The notes under the pieces: generated by a model
What the model saw: the letters and a program-made list of their open reading frames with translations, nothing else
What the model was told of the DNA's origin: nothing
Databases searched by the model: none
Translations under genes and position numbers: made by a program
Shown here: positions 44,000 through 56,021 of the stretch, in pieces
Layout: every line of letters starts with the position of its first letter
Numbering within the stretch: the stretch's first letter is position 1
Assembly (NCBI GenBank): GCA_015680685.1
Contig: MNCI01020783.1
Coordinates: 36,811 to 100,810, forward strand
DNA from: Gnetum montanum
Lineage: Eukaryota; Streptophyta; Gnetopsida; Gnetales; Gnetaceae
DNA length: 64,000 bases
Reading direction: 5' to 3'

Positions 44000-45606
44000 A
44001 CGGTTTTGGGGTTATCTAAAATTACTACATGGAAGAAAAAATCTCTTGGGCATGTACTTTTGTACAAACTTTGGATTTAATGCACTAGCCCAATACTCTT
44101 GTAGATGCAACAAGACTAGGCAATGGCCCTTTGGATGCTCATATAGGAAAATGTCACATTCACCTTCCTCTTCAATGGTTGAGTCTATAGCCTCTTCTTC
44201 TATAAACATTTCCCCATCTTGTTAAAAAGTGTTCCTACTGGTTTCTTGGTTCTTTTTCCTCCTCTTATTCTGATCACTTGATTCATTTTGTGCTACTCTC
44301 TCCTCTATGATTTCTACACAAGATTTAAGTTTCTCATTCATCCCTTCTAACATATTGCCAAGCTTTGGTTCAAGCTCATTGATAAAATTTTGTATTGACA
44401 AGGTTGGTTATAAAATAATCTCATCAAGAGCTATCTCTTTTTCCTCATCATAGATATGGATACTTTCCTTTTGTAGAGTTGGATCCTAGTTATTTTCCTC
44501 CACATTCTCTCATCTACATAGCTCTTCATCTTCTTTCGCAACATGCTTAATTAACTCTTTGATCTAATTGGTTCGTAGCTTATACAATGACCTAGACAAT
44601 ACATCTCAAGGGTCTTCCTTATTTTATTATGAAGCTCATCTATGATGTGGAAAAGTTTCCTTTCCTTAGAGAAACCAATTCTTAGACATCTATGTAGTAA
44701 CTAATAGTATCTATGCAAGGCCACATCCAACGGTTCATGATTTTCTTGCTTCCACTCTTAGATTTGTCTCCTCATGTTGGACAACCTTGCATAGGTTTGG
44801 TATTTTTCATTGAAAAATTCCAACATTGTGAATCACTATTGGATTGAATTTGGTTTCAACGATCTATACCATAGTTCAACTTCATCAATTAGTATTCTAG
44901 AAAAGAGATTAAGCTTTTTCCATCCATTTTCAATATTGTATGAGGCATAGGCATCATGGAAGGTTTTTATATGTTGTTGTAGATCAAAGTTGTGGCCAAT
45001 CACAAATTCAGGGATATTATTTATATTAAGCCTAGGTAAGCGATTGTCCCTATGATGCTTGTGAGGTATCTTAATTGACTCCATGATCTCCATTAGGCTA
45101 TTAGTGACCAAAAAGGGTTCTTCATCATCAAACATGTTGCGGTAACAATTTCTATCTCTATTCATTTGATTGTGATGATCTTGTCTATGCTCCTTGTGAT
45201 ATCTTTGATTTTTCCCTTCGGTCCAATTTCTATCTTTATCTTGACCACATAGTGGAGCTCTATCTCTATACCTACATTCATCTTTATTAGAACTATATGT
45301 TGGAGAGGAAGAGGAAGATTAGGAACTAGGAGAATCACCAAGGCTTCTATAGTTCTCCCTATGGTCCCTTGATTTATCTTATCTAAGTTTAGAAAAGGTC
45401 CTAGGCCTTGAGGCCCTCCTTGTTCAAGGACTTTCTTTATCTCCTCTAGGATTGTTTACAACAGTTGAACATAGTCTTTTGGTGTAGTAAGGGTCTAAAT
45501 GAGCATAGGAAACACCTGTTTGAGGTTGTTCACTCCAATTTTCTCCAATATATATCCTTTCATTTCTCCTATGAGTGTTCTCATCACATGATGCATTATG
45601 GATCAT
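44000..45606 (-). pseudogene. E4 gag
   Basis: The open piece 44836-45165 holds LPRLNINNIPEF, FDLQQHIKTFHDAYASYNIE, GWKKLNLFSRIL and LWYRSLKPNSI, matching the E2 and E3 capsids. The piece at 44012-44209 holds CDIFLYEHPKGHC and LHLQEYW, the conserved Cys/His knuckle, then ALNPKFVQKYMP. A further Arg/Thr-rich piece lies at 45424-45606. Many stops; the product would have been a particle protein. Confidence 0.75.
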
Positions 45607-45729
45607 GTGTCAAGAAGACATGGTTTTGTCTGATAATGTGTGTAACATATTAAAGTTTTCTAAGAGATAGATCGTTAATACCTTTATAGTGATTATGTAT
45701 AATATAACTAATCTAGATAACTAGCACCA

Positions 45730-45747
45730 TCCCTGGTAATGGTGCCA
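45730..45747 (-). other. Primer binding site of E4
   Basis: Element sense TGGCACCATTACCAGGGA, 1 nt inside the LTR. It is collinear with the E3 site, differing by transitions. Confidence 0.85.
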
Positions 45748-45748
45748 A

Positions 45749-46623
45749 TGATGAGTAGTGAGGTATCCCTACGTCCAACCATATGAATCAAAAGCATTCA
45801 CACATGATGTAGTCAAATTCCATGGATGGGACTAGTTGTGGAATTTAGATTGCTATTCCTTGATCATAGTTCAATGTCTTCCCACTTGGACTAGTCATAG
45901 CTTTGTCATGTATGGTTTAGTCCAGAGTGAGGCATATGATTTTTATTATTTTATATTTTATTGTTCTATGATTAACAATAGGTTGAAACTCAATTTATAA
46001 TAAATTTAACTAATCTAGTTTCTAATTAATAATCAACTACCCTAACATAAGTATTTGATCCCACTTTCCATGCACATCCTGAAGACATATAATGCTGCTA
46101 GGTTACCAAACGTTAAGCATTGTTGGAATTACCAAGAGTTATATGCATGCTCAAAGTAATTGTATTTATGTGCTTAATTAATTAACATGCATGAAAATGT
46201 AAATATTAACTAATTACATCAATAGTATATTTCATGGAAAGTAAATCTAATGTAAGTCAAAGTACTATAATGAATAAGAATCAATCTTGATTTTATTACT
46301 ACTCATGAAATTTGTCTAGGTACATTGGCAAATAGAATAAGACTTTGTACAACTGACTCAAATTCACTCTATAGGCATTCATTGATTATTCTCTAAGATT
46401 ATAGAAGTATTTGGCTAATCTATTCACAAAACTATTGAAAAACTTACTCTAAATAGGAGCCCATGCATTATATTTATAGGCCAAAGTATATACCCCAACA
46501 TCAAATACCTAACATCATGGCTAGGCCCCAACATCATGTACCCAACATTGGAGTAGATAGAATATAGTGATTAATTAGATGTTAAGGCTTCGATGTCAAG
46601 GCCAAGAAAATCATGAGTCATCA
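45749..46623 (-). repeat. 5' LTR of E4
   Basis: 875 bp, from TGATGAGTAGTGAGG to ATGAGTCATCA. TATA box at 46471-46478 (TATTTATA on plus). Dyads at 46497-46516 and 46530-46549. Confidence 0.9.
46497..46549. promoter_or_regulatory. U3 dyad pair of E4 5' LTR
   Basis: AACATC AAATACCT AACATC and AACATC ATGTACCC AACATT, starts 33 bp apart as in the partner LTR. Half-sites have drifted but the 8-bp spacer is kept. Confidence 0.7.
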
Positions 46624-48330
46624 AACATGAAATTGCTTGAGTTTTGTATTGATAAGCATTAGGACTCTCTGCAAAAAGCACATTTCTTTTGGTTATTGGA
46701 GATTTTTCTTTATTGGATTCAAGTGTATGAACTATCTTTTGGATCACAGCTTTCATTTCATTAAAATGTAAAAGATTATACATCGAAATATTAGCTTTGA
46801 CTCTTTTCAAATCCTCAACTAAATCATAAGCTTTATGTTCATCTTTGACTTCATGTTGAGGTGGAGTTCTTCTAAGTATAAAAGGTGAGTTTGGTTATTG
46901 TTGAATGTTTACTTGGGATGATTCCATTTGACTACTTGCATTATTTTGACTAGTTATTCTTTTTTTGGGAAGAGTATAAGAGTTATTCCTAATTTGTTGT
47001 TGAGAAGTATTCATAATGTCACTAAGTCTATGATAGTGGATGTTATGTGAGTTGGGATCACTTACCATGACTTATTTACATGAGGTGACTTCTTCATTTT
47101 CTCTTTCTTGGGGTATGTTGAGGTACATAATTGGAGCTTTTCCATTTTGTTGATTTTTGGCATTATCATCATATAATGCTAAAAATTGAGAACAAGTTTT
47201 CTAAGAATATTTCATAGTATTATGAAGGCAACAATAATTATCATTAATTCATGTGCTTGGTTTTTTGGATTGTATATGGACTTTGTTATTATTTTCGTTT
47301 AGTTCAACTACTTCATTTAAAAGTTTTTTAAGAGAAGCTAATATGTGGATCATTTGATTTTCTATTTGATTATTAAATCCATTAGGATTAGATATTCCAT
47401 TTGGGTTTATAATAGATTGAATTAGAGCTTTTGATTGATCATCACTCAAATCGGCATTTGATGGTAAAAATGAAGAAGATATTAGACTTTGAAAATAATT
47501 ATTTTTAGGTGTAGTCATTTGGAGGGAAGTAGGGGCTTAAAACATAGTGTTTTTCATTAGAAAAGTTTCTGATGGCAAGGAACTAGATTGTATAGTATTG
47601 CTAATAATCATTATCCCAAATTGACTTTGATAGTTATTCATTAAGGTAATTTGCTCTAGCTCAATAGCTTTAGCCATTACTCTTTTTAATTCTATTATGT
47701 TGCGATCAGATTTGATGTCATAGGAAAAGAATGGATGGATGGTGGATAGTAAAAATTGAGGATACCATTAGGTTGTGTAAGCATTTCATTTGATACATAA
47801 GCTAGTTGATGAAGAAATCTTAAATTATAGTGATGAATATTTTCACCAAGTAGTTTTCTTAGGTTTGTAAAATTACTTGAGGCTAAGGTAGGGCTAGTGA
47901 ACTTATCAAATTAGAGTAGAAACTTATTTTTAAAATCTAGCCATGAATTAATACAGAGATTAGAAAGTATTAAAAATGATTATGTAGCTTTACCTTTGAA
48001 AGTAATCACAAAGACATGCTATGTCTTTTATAGTGATGTTATAGATGCCTAGCAAAGTTTCAAAACATTCTACATGTTGTTGTGCATCACTATTGGAAGA
48101 TGTAGGATCAAAGAATAAATTAACATTTTGTAAATTTTTAGGAATGTTGTGGTAATTTTTGAAATTAAAGGGATTTCTCACCAAAGAAGATGGGGGTGCA
48201 TTGACTACCATCCTAGCTTGAATTCTTCTATGGATAGAGTTTGGAAAACAAGAAGATCATTTTCTTCTTAAGGTAAAATGATAGGTAGTTGGTCAATTAG
48301 GGGTAGGGGCAAGAGATCTTGATTGAGATG
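46624..48330 (-). pseudogene. E5 gag remnant
   Basis: The best piece is 47990-48211 (RNPFNFKNYHNIPKNLQNVN, HVECFETLLGIYNI), which fits a capsid N-terminus. Another piece is 47249-47518, with Asn/Ser-rich sequence and a helical segment. Between them are numerous stops. The remnant is cut off at 46623 by E4. Confidence 0.5.
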
Positions 48331-49156
48331 CTTTATGGAAAGGCTGACTCATAAAATGAATAGACTAGAAAATGTAAAATGCTAGTAAATTGTAAAAGTT
48401 AGGAAAAATAGTAAAACATTTATATATTAATATCTTTTTTTTAAAAAAACTGAAGTTGCAATATATATAGTTTAAAAGAAAAATAGGAAGTTCAAAACTT
48501 CAAAACAGTAATTTAAATATAATGATATAATTAATGAGAAAACCACCTTACTGAAGTTAGAACTAAGGTAAGAACTACCAAAATATAAGGTAATAAACAA
48601 AACTAGGAAAATGAAGGTTTAGGAATTTGAAAATAAAACTAAAAAAAGGTAATAAAACCTAAAAATAGATAACTGGAACTAAAATTAGAAACAAGTCAAT
48701 GAAGGTTTAGGTAACTAGAAAAGAAAACAACTGGAAAATAGAAGTTTTCAAGAAACTAAAAAATAGAATTGAAACTAAAACAGAAAAAGTAGGTTTTAGA
48801 AATCTAAAATAGTAATTTAAAATGAACGATTGTCAACAAGGTAAGAAATAGAAATTGCCAATGAGGGTTCAAATAACTAGTAAAGGAAATTGAAATAGGA
48901 AAATAGAAATGTTTGGAAACAAAAATTGAAAATAGAGAAGTGTTAACAAGAACAGGTAACTAAAATAGGAAAACTAAGGTCTTAAAAAACTATTTAAAAG
49001 TAATTGGAAAATAGAGGTTTTAGGAATAGAAAATAGAAAGGGAAATTGCAAATAGGCCTATGAAAATAGAAACAAGAAATGAATATAAGAAAGTTGATAA
49101 AATAGAAACAGGAAATAGAGACAAGTTTCAAAAATAGAATTAAGAAATAGAAAAAA
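48331..49156 (-). repeat. E5 leader, purine-rich on the plus strand
   Basis: About 0.7 kb made almost wholly of degenerate GAAAATAGAAA, GGTTTAG and AACTAG words on the plus strand, so the element RNA would be pyrimidine-rich. No coding frame. It lies between the PBS and gag, the place of a 5' leader. Confidence 0.6.
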
Positions 49157-49173
49157 CCCTTCTTCTAGCACCA
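49157..49173 (-). other. Primer binding site of E5
   Basis: Element sense TGGTGCTAGAAGAAGGG, 6 nt from the LTR end. It is close to the E1 site TGGCACTAGAAGGAGGG. Confidence 0.7.
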
Positions 49174-49179
49174 AAAAGG

Positions 49180-49978
49180 TGTTGATGCATAAAAATTAGT
49201 CACATAGCAACACCAAAAAAAAATTTCTTTAAGAGACTACTACTTACAGCACCTCTCATATCAATACAGAAACTCAAGAATAGTCTCAACTAGTAAGGTC
49301 AACGTGCTATTTTAACATATAAAAATTATTATATTCAGCAATGTTGATAACTTTAAAAATAAAATTTAAATAAAATGACTATCCATTGGACAAGCTTAGA
49401 AAATGAAAATTTAAAATCATTGAGAACTCACAAACTTCAATATAAATAGAGGCTTTATATTTAAAATGGTTATCTTTGACTAAATACATAATAGAGATCA
49501 GAGGTCAGGTTAGTTGTTGAAATAACAAATAGAAGGTTTCAACAAATACTTAGCTCAATATAGAGCCCCAAATCTAATTAGCTAAGCAAAAGCTTCTTGT
49601 ATAAGCTTGTTTTCTTGTGCTTCCAAAAAGCACACCTCCTCCAATAAATCTGAACCTTCTACATCCCAAATCTGTTCACAACTCCTCATTGAAGTTCCTT
49701 TGGAAAGACCTCCAAGACTAGTCTAGAAATGCACTCCAACAAACGATTCTTGGGATTTCTCCTCTCTACTCCTCCATCCCCCTTACTTTGATTGTGGGGA
49801 AGGATTTATTAGTTTTGATTTCCTTCCCCTTCCTCTTCTGCTCTCTCACCTTCTTTCTCTTCCTCTTTCTACCAAAACCCACATAGTAAACCTACAAAAG
49901 TAAAAGCCAAATTTCCATCCAAGGTAAAACAAAGAATCTTAATCATTTTATTAGTATGTGATGCCCCAAAAGAACTAA
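49180..49978 (-). repeat. 5' LTR of E5 (right edge uncertain)
   Basis: Starts TGTTGATGCATAAAAATTAG beside the PBS and shares wording with the LTR ends at 33204 and 58656. A likely far edge is GTGATGCCCCA at 49978, but no second LTR is available to confirm it. Confidence 0.5.
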
Positions 49979-50984
49979 AATGCAAATGATTAATTAGATA
50001 TTCCACTAATCAAACCAAGTTGAGATCAAGAAAATAAAATAAAAGAAATAAAATAGCATATTAGGGTGAATGTGGGGCCTATAATGGGGACACCTAGGCA
50101 TGCATAAGGCTGCATTGGAAAGTTGGTGATGCAAGTGACAATGCATGCCATGTTGAAGAATGCCTATGAGTCGATGATCACAAACAATAGCAGTGATGAC
50201 ATATGACCAGTGAAGAATGGTGACATCAACATGTCAGCAACTATAACTTGGTTTGGTGAGAAGCCATTGTGGAGGATGGCAGACGTGAGTGCAGCAACTA
50301 ATTTAACATTATGTAGAGAAAAGGATCACGTACTAGTGCTAACGGCTGAGCAGAAAATGAAATTAGCTCAGCAAGTAGGCATAGGTATAGGCACAAGCAT
50401 AGGAATGAACCTAGGCATGGGCTGGAAGAGAAGGATATCCATGGGATGTGCCATCTCTTGATTGCTGAGCGGTGCCTCGCAGGCTATCTTTGAAGACAAA
50501 GAGTAGGCAAAGTTGCTGCTAAGTGAGAAGTTAAGCCTCACATGCACATGAACGTGGAAGTGCAAAATCCTACCTAGGANATTATTGATGATCCACATGA
50601 ACACATGATCATGAATACAAATTTTGTGAACTAGATCTAGAAGTGGCCTAGGCTCTCGATGAATAACATCGTGGACCTCGAGCTCGGCACCATGGGCAAG
50701 GAAACCACCAGTGCCTATGTGCCATGTGGGACACCTTCCCTTGCCATTCTTAGTAGATTTTATTATTTGCAACTAATGACCTCTCTTCTAGACACACGAT
50801 TCAAGATTTTCAAAAAAAGATGATATCTCAATCGTGCATGATCGGAGCTTCATAGATATGTAAATCTTAAAGAAAAAGGCCTTGGAGAGATAAAATATGA
50901 AATTCCAACATTATTATATTGGACTATCATTATTATATTGGACTATTTTCATGGATGAAGACGAGTGGATTATTATAATGTTGC
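49979..50984. other. Unassigned DNA
   Basis: No recognised gene. An open frame at 50210-50461 encodes a short Gly/Met/Ile repeat near its end and has no family match. A single N lies at 50580. Confidence 0.4.
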
Positions 50985-51475
50985 TTCAAATACTCCAGTA
51001 TTGATTGCACTTCCCATGGTACCATAGGAATGTTTTCCCTTGATATTGCATTTCCTCAGTTGTAGAAAATTGAGATGGGCAAGTTTTGCAAGAGAACAAG
51101 GAATGAAGCCTCTTAATGCGTTGGCACTAAGAGCAAGATGATGTAGGGAGGATAGGGTATTGAGATCTTGAGGAAATTAACCATGAAACTTGTTTTAGGT
51201 TACAACAAGAAATTGGATCTTACTTAGTGTCCCACGAAAGGTAGGAACAAGTCCTATCAATAGATTTATGTAATCATTGAAATACCCAAGGTTGGTAAGG
51301 CTACAAAATGATGTAGGAATTGAACCAATATATGAATTATACCAGAGGCTAGAAAGCAGTAGATATGAGTAGAAGTTTGCTATGGTTAGGGGGGAAATTG
51401 GGCCAGTAAGATGATTGAATCAAAGATTGAGCTGCATAAGCTTATGTAGTTTGCCAATGGACCATGTTTGGGATT
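50985..51475 (-). pseudogene. Leucine-rich-repeat protein pseudogene
   Basis: The minus-strand translation shows about six consecutive plant-type LRRs: GKLHKLMQLNL*FNHLTGPI, then GSIPTSFCSLTNLGYF, FPQDLNTLSSLHHLALSANA, LRGFIPCSLAKLAHLNFLQL. The spacing near 24 residues and the (S/T)GxIP motif fit extracellular LRR receptor-like kinases or proteins. In-frame stops (after LNL, after VVT, in FHG*FP) make it dead. Neither a signal peptide nor a kinase domain is visible. It is the only host-gene relic here that I can name with fair confidence. Confidence 0.75.
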
Positions 51476-51593
51476 GTGAAGAATTATTTGATTGGTCCAA
51501 ATTGGTGGTTGGCTTTCTCAGAAACCTTCCAAAGGAATCTTAGAGCCTAACATTCTAAAACAAAGACTACTGCATGTCAGTGGACATTATGCT

Positions 51594-51880
51594 TGATAAA
51601 GTATTAAGAAGAAATAAAAGAATAACAAGAGTAAGATTGAAGAGTAGATATGAAAAGTAAAAGAAATATTTTATTTAGATTGTGAGAGACTAAAAGATGT
51701 AGTACATCAAGTTACTTTTAAATGTTCTATTTATAATAGAATAAATCCACATAACTCCTATTATTTTGCTAAAAGAACCTAAAGGTTACAATTACATGAT
51801 GATATCCCATTAGAATAGCTAACAAACTTGACCAAGAATTAAACTTATTGTTGCAATAGAATTAGGATTAACAACTAACA
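51594..51880 (-). repeat. 3' LTR of E6
   Basis: 287 bp, TGATAAAGTATT ... ACAACTAACA. Its first 120 bp match 55974-56110. Confidence 0.85.
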
Positions 51881-51896
51881 TCCCCCTTAATCTTGA
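51881..51896 (-). other. PPT of E6
   Basis: Element sense ATTAAGGGGGA directly before TGTTAGTTG of the LTR. Confidence 0.8.
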
Positions 51897-51899
51897 TTT

Positions 51900-52534
51900 G
51901 AAAAAACCATCATTCCAAGCATACACTTTAACTTGGCAATGGTATCATACTTTAATGGTTTGGTGACAATGTCCACCACTTGGTCTTCAGACTAGTAATA
52001 CACTAAATCAATTGCTTCTTTTCCAACCTAATCTCTTAGAAAATGATAGCGTATGTCAATGTTTTTACTTCTTCCATGTGTGATAGGATTCTTTGCCAAG
52101 TCAATTGTACAAATATTAACAAAGATCTTAATTGGCCTCTTAACTAGAGCATGGATTTGGCTCATCACATTGCCTAACCATATTACTTGACATGCAATTG
52201 AAGCTATCACTGCATATTCTACTTCACAAGTTGAAAGTGGAACTATGGGTTACTTCTTTGATGACTATTAACAAGATATAGCACCAAAATTAAAACAATA
52301 ACTAGAAGTGCTTTTCTGATCATCTAAATCTCCACCCTAATCATAATCAGAATATCCTATAAGAGCACAATTATTAAATGAGGAATAGAATAAACCATGA
52401 TCATACGTGCTCTTTAGGTACCACATGATTCTTTTGGCCACCTGCATATGAGGTTGATGAATAGATTTTGAAAACCTCCTAATCAAACTAACACCATAAG
52501 AGATGTTTGGCCTTGTGCATGTGCAATATCTCAA
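51900..52534 (-). pseudogene. E6 RNase H region
   Basis: Open pieces 52337-52534 (RPNISYGVSLIRRFSKSIHQ, KRIMWYLKST, LIGYSDYD) and 52028-52210 (continuing with a Q.IWL helix) match the C-terminal part of copia pol. The D in YSDYD and an STCEVEY segment stand for RNase H catalytic positions. Broken by several stops. Confidence 0.8.
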
Positions 52535-53105
52535 ACTCCCATAATTTTCTTGAAATAAGTTGAATCAACATCTACCTCTTCTTCATTCTTTGAAAATTTT
52601 TTGCCAACCTCCATGGGATTTCTCACAAGATTACAATCTTGCACATGAAAATTCTTTAATAGTTTAGTATCATACCTCTTTTGACAAATAAAAATCCCAT
52701 CTTCTCTTTGAACTACTTCAATTTTAAGGAAATATGACATGAGGCCAAGATCTTTCATTTCAAACTCATGCATCATGGACTTCTTGAAATCTTCAATCAT
52801 TCTAGGATTATTGCCTATGAATATTAGATCATCAACATAAAGAAATAGCAATAATATATCACAAAAATTAGATATCTTCACATATAAAGAATGTTTAGAT
52901 GGGCACTTCTAGAAACTAGCCTTGTGGAAGAAAGTGTTAATGCACTTATTCCATGCTCGTGGTGCTTGTTTGAGATCATATAATTATTTCTTCAATCTAT
53001 ACATCCTATATTCACTTTCCTACTTCATGAAGCTAGGTGGTTGCTTGACAAAACCCTCCTCTTCAAGTGGACCATTTGGAAAGGATGACTTCAAAGCCAT
53101 TTGAT
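52535..53105 (-). pseudogene. E6 reverse transcriptase
   Basis: FVKQPPSFMK near 53045, LKQAPRAWNK near 52965, then LLLFLYVDDLIFIGNN, FEMKDLG..SYFL and GIFICQKRY. The YVDD active site is intact, but stops precede it (in RLKK* and ASF*KC). Confidence 0.88.
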
Positions 53106-54500
53106 GGATTTTCCACTTCTTTTAGGCAAATAATGAAAGTAGAAGTCTAATTGTTTTAATTCAAGGAGTAGGAGAGAAAACCTACTATTAGTCATAGCTA
53201 GGCCTTTACTCAAATCCATTTACCATCAATCTTGCTTTGTGTTTCTCCACCTCACCATTTGACTTCATCTTTGTCTTGAAAACCCACTTCACATCAATTA
53301 CTTTGTGACTACATGGGATGTTAGTGAGTTTCCATGTATGTTTTCTTTCAATTTAATATCCCCATTTATGACATTCATCCATTTAGGATCTTGAATTTAT
53401 TCCTTGAATGTCATAGGTTAACTATTAGCAAAGAAAGAAAAGTGTATCAATTCTCCATCATCATTAAATTCATCATTAAGAATTACCTCATAGTATTATA
53501 GGCATACTAATTGTTGGTGATGTCACCTTGGCCTTTTAGATTCTACTAGAACTTGTGGAGTGGAACTTTCTTGAGAGAAGCTTAATGTAGCTTCATTTAT
53601 GGTAGGAACTGTAGCTTCCTCTTCAAGGGTACAAATTTGTTACTTCTAGGAGACTTTGTGTGAATCAAAATACAATTTCTAAGCCTCTTCTTTTGCAAAG
53701 ATCACATCTTGGTTGACAATCACCTTATTTGTTACAAGATTGAACAACTTGTATACCCCATGTTTGTAGCCAACAAAGATAGTCTTCTCTACTTAATCAT
53801 CTAGCTTTGTTCTCATTTCTACTGGAGTGTGGGCATAAGAAATAACAATGAACATTTTAAGATGTTTCACACTTAGCATGAAACCACTTCATGCTTCTAT
53901 AGGGATGATATTTTGCACACTTCTTGTTGGAGACCTATTTAACAAGTAAATAGAACATGAAATAGCTTCATCCAAAAATGAATTGGGCATTCTTTTTGCC
54001 TTTAGTATGCTCCTTGCCATGTTCATTATAGTTCTATTCTTCCTTTCTACTACTCCATTGTGTTGTGGAATGTAGGTAAAAGTGACTTGATGCTTTATTC
54101 TATGTTGTTCATGATATTCATTAAATTCATTGGAAGTGTATTAACCTCCACCATTAGTTTGCAGAACTTTAACAAGATAGCCACTTTTCTTTTCAATATG
54201 CACCTTGAACTTCTTAAAGTAATTGAAAACTTTAGACTTCCTTTTCAAAAGATAGATCCAAATTTTTTGAGTAAAATCATCAATAAAGGTTAGGAAATAC
54301 CTATTATTTCCATTTGACAAGGTGTTCATTGGGCAACATACATCAGAATGAATGAGCTCTAGTGATTGTGTTGCACTATTTTATTGAAAATGACATTCTA
54401 TGATACTTTTCAATAGTGCAAGTTTCACATAATTATTCTAAATGATGAATGCTAAGCAAGCCTTTCACCATATTTCCTTTATTAAGAAATTTTAAACTTT
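53106..54500 (-). pseudogene. E6 integrase
   Basis: The zinc module is partly visible at 54380-54480 (SIHHLE, CETCTIEK). The core starts LELIHSDVCCP, then RYFLTFIDDFTQKIWIYLLK and LQTNGGG followed by a stop. In copia relatives this last segment has the form T/S-D-x-G-G-E, so the second acidic residue is Asn here and the next Glu position is a stop. The C-terminal half toward 53106 is heavily broken. Confidence 0.75.
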
Positions 54501-54806
54501 AAAATTTTTAGCGTCCAAAGTAAAGATGTCATAACCAAGCCTCATCATTTAGAATGACATTAAGATAATTATAAACACCACTAGAAATATCAACTTGAAA
54601 CATACGATTCTTTGTCAAAGAAGCCTTGAGAATGAGTGTACCTTTCTTATCAAAAATGGATAGTTGATTTCTATGAAGATTCATGGCATACCCTTTTCTA
54701 CTAGCTAACCCATGCTAAGAAAATTACTCTTCATACCTAGCACATAGAAGACATTAGAAATATACTTATGATGTTCATTCTTCAATTTGATAGACATTTG
54801 TCCTTT

Positions 54807-55085
54807 TCACATCATTGGTATAGTGTTGTCATCAACAAATTTGACTTTCGTGTGAAAGGACTCATCAAAAATAGCAAATACCTCATTTTTGTCGCACATA
54901 TGATTGGTACACTTGGTATCAAGAAACCATGTATTGTAGTTTGGTGCTTCACTAACTACAGTGATCATCAAGAGAGCATGATCACCATCATCATCATCTT
55001 CTTGTACATAGTGAGCCATCTGAGTATTATCCTTGTATCTACACTCATTTGAATAATGCCCAAAACTATGACAAGAGTATCATTC
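54807..55085 (-). pseudogene. E6 protease and gag zinc knuckle
   Basis: Near 55043-55085 the knuckle reads *YSCHSFGHYSNEC, a CX2CX4HX4C motif whose first Cys codon has become TGA. Downstream (54807-55019) WFLDTKCTNHMC matches the copia protease segment that normally reads D-S/T-G, with Gly replaced by Lys, so the protease is inactive. Confidence 0.78.
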
Positions 55086-55361
55086 AACATTGGATTTATC
55101 ATACCTTCCTCTACCATGTCCATGGACATGACCTCTTGAAATTTGCTGATGACTAGAATCTAATTTTTCTTAGCCATTGCCTCCAATACCATGATTATTG
55201 TTATGACCACCGCATCTTTTGTTATAGTAGCACCCATGTCTTCATCCTCCACCATGAGAACTAGCATGCTTTTGACTTGTTTTACTACCTTAATCACCTT
55301 TGATGGAGACTTAGCTTTGAAAAGATTACTCAATTAGCTTCTCAAGTTTCTTCTTGTTTAT

Positions 55362-56021
55362 TCATTGCTCATGGGCTTGCAAGGTGCTAGATAATTCCTT
55401 AATAGTAATTGAAAATAGATCATGTGCTTCTTTTATTTCCATCATGATATGCTCAAATCTAGAAGTGAGCGATTGTAAAATCTTCTCCACTTTGTCTTGC
55501 TCTTTGTACTCCTCTCCATATGTTTTTATTTGATTTGTCAGAGTAAGAACATGACTAATATGAGTAGCAATAGTCTTAGAAGACTCCATTTGTAAGAGCT
55601 CATATTGATGTCTCAAATTTTGAAGTCTTACCTTCTTAACTCTGTCTGCACGTTTGTACAATGTCATCAAGGTATCCAAGGCTTGCTTTGATGTGGTTGC
55701 TCTTGAAATTTTCTCAGAAACTTCATCATTCACCCCTTGATGAATGAAATATAATGCCTTATCTTTCTTCTTGTTCTCACAGTGAGCATTCTTCTATGCA
55801 TTAGTTGCATTTTCTACAAGATTAGCAACACTATTTTCCATGACATTGAGCGACTTGTGGAAATAGAAAAGAACCCTCATTTTGACACTCCATTGATTGT
55901 AATTTTGCCCATCCAAGACAAGAACTAAAATTTGAGTCAAGCTATTCATTGTAACTTCTTGCTTTGATACCACTAATAAAGTATTAACAAGAAACAAAAG
56001 AATAACAAGAGCAAGAAGCAA
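55362..56021 (-). pseudogene. E6 gag
   Basis: Copia gag (UBN2 type) in two pieces. The N-terminal one (55794-56021) has LDGQNYNQWSVKMRVLF; the central one (55362-55733) has A..LD.L..LYKRAD, KVRLQNLRHQYELLQM and VEKILQSLTSRFEHIM. A stop and frameshift separate them. The first codons overlap the PBS and LTR, so translation would begin near the MNSLTQ codon at about 55950. Confidence 0.85.
55961..55972 (-). other. Primer binding site of E6 (initiator Met tRNA)
   Basis: Element sense TGGTATCAAAGC, one base from the standard plant copia site TGGTATCAGAGC. Confidence 0.9.

Larger units (their letters stand above)
37736..46623 (-). mobile_element. E4: non-autonomous LTR element of the E2/E3 group, with nested insertion
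   Basis: Minus-strand element. 5' LTR 46623-45749, PBS 45747-45730, gag 45606-44000, Cys/His knuckle near 44150, T-rich spacer near 43100, a nested 3.2-kb insertion (39203-42399), conserved block 38906-38890, PPT and a 3' LTR cut down to 37736-37958. No protease or polymerase is recognisable. The left LTR is truncated against the inverted repeat, so no target duplication can be read. Confidence 0.85.

Noticed and set aside
50210-50461. Open frame with Gly-Ile-Gly repeats
   Set aside because: The short repeat of GGCATAGG-type words explains it; no start context, homologue or neighbouring gene supports it.
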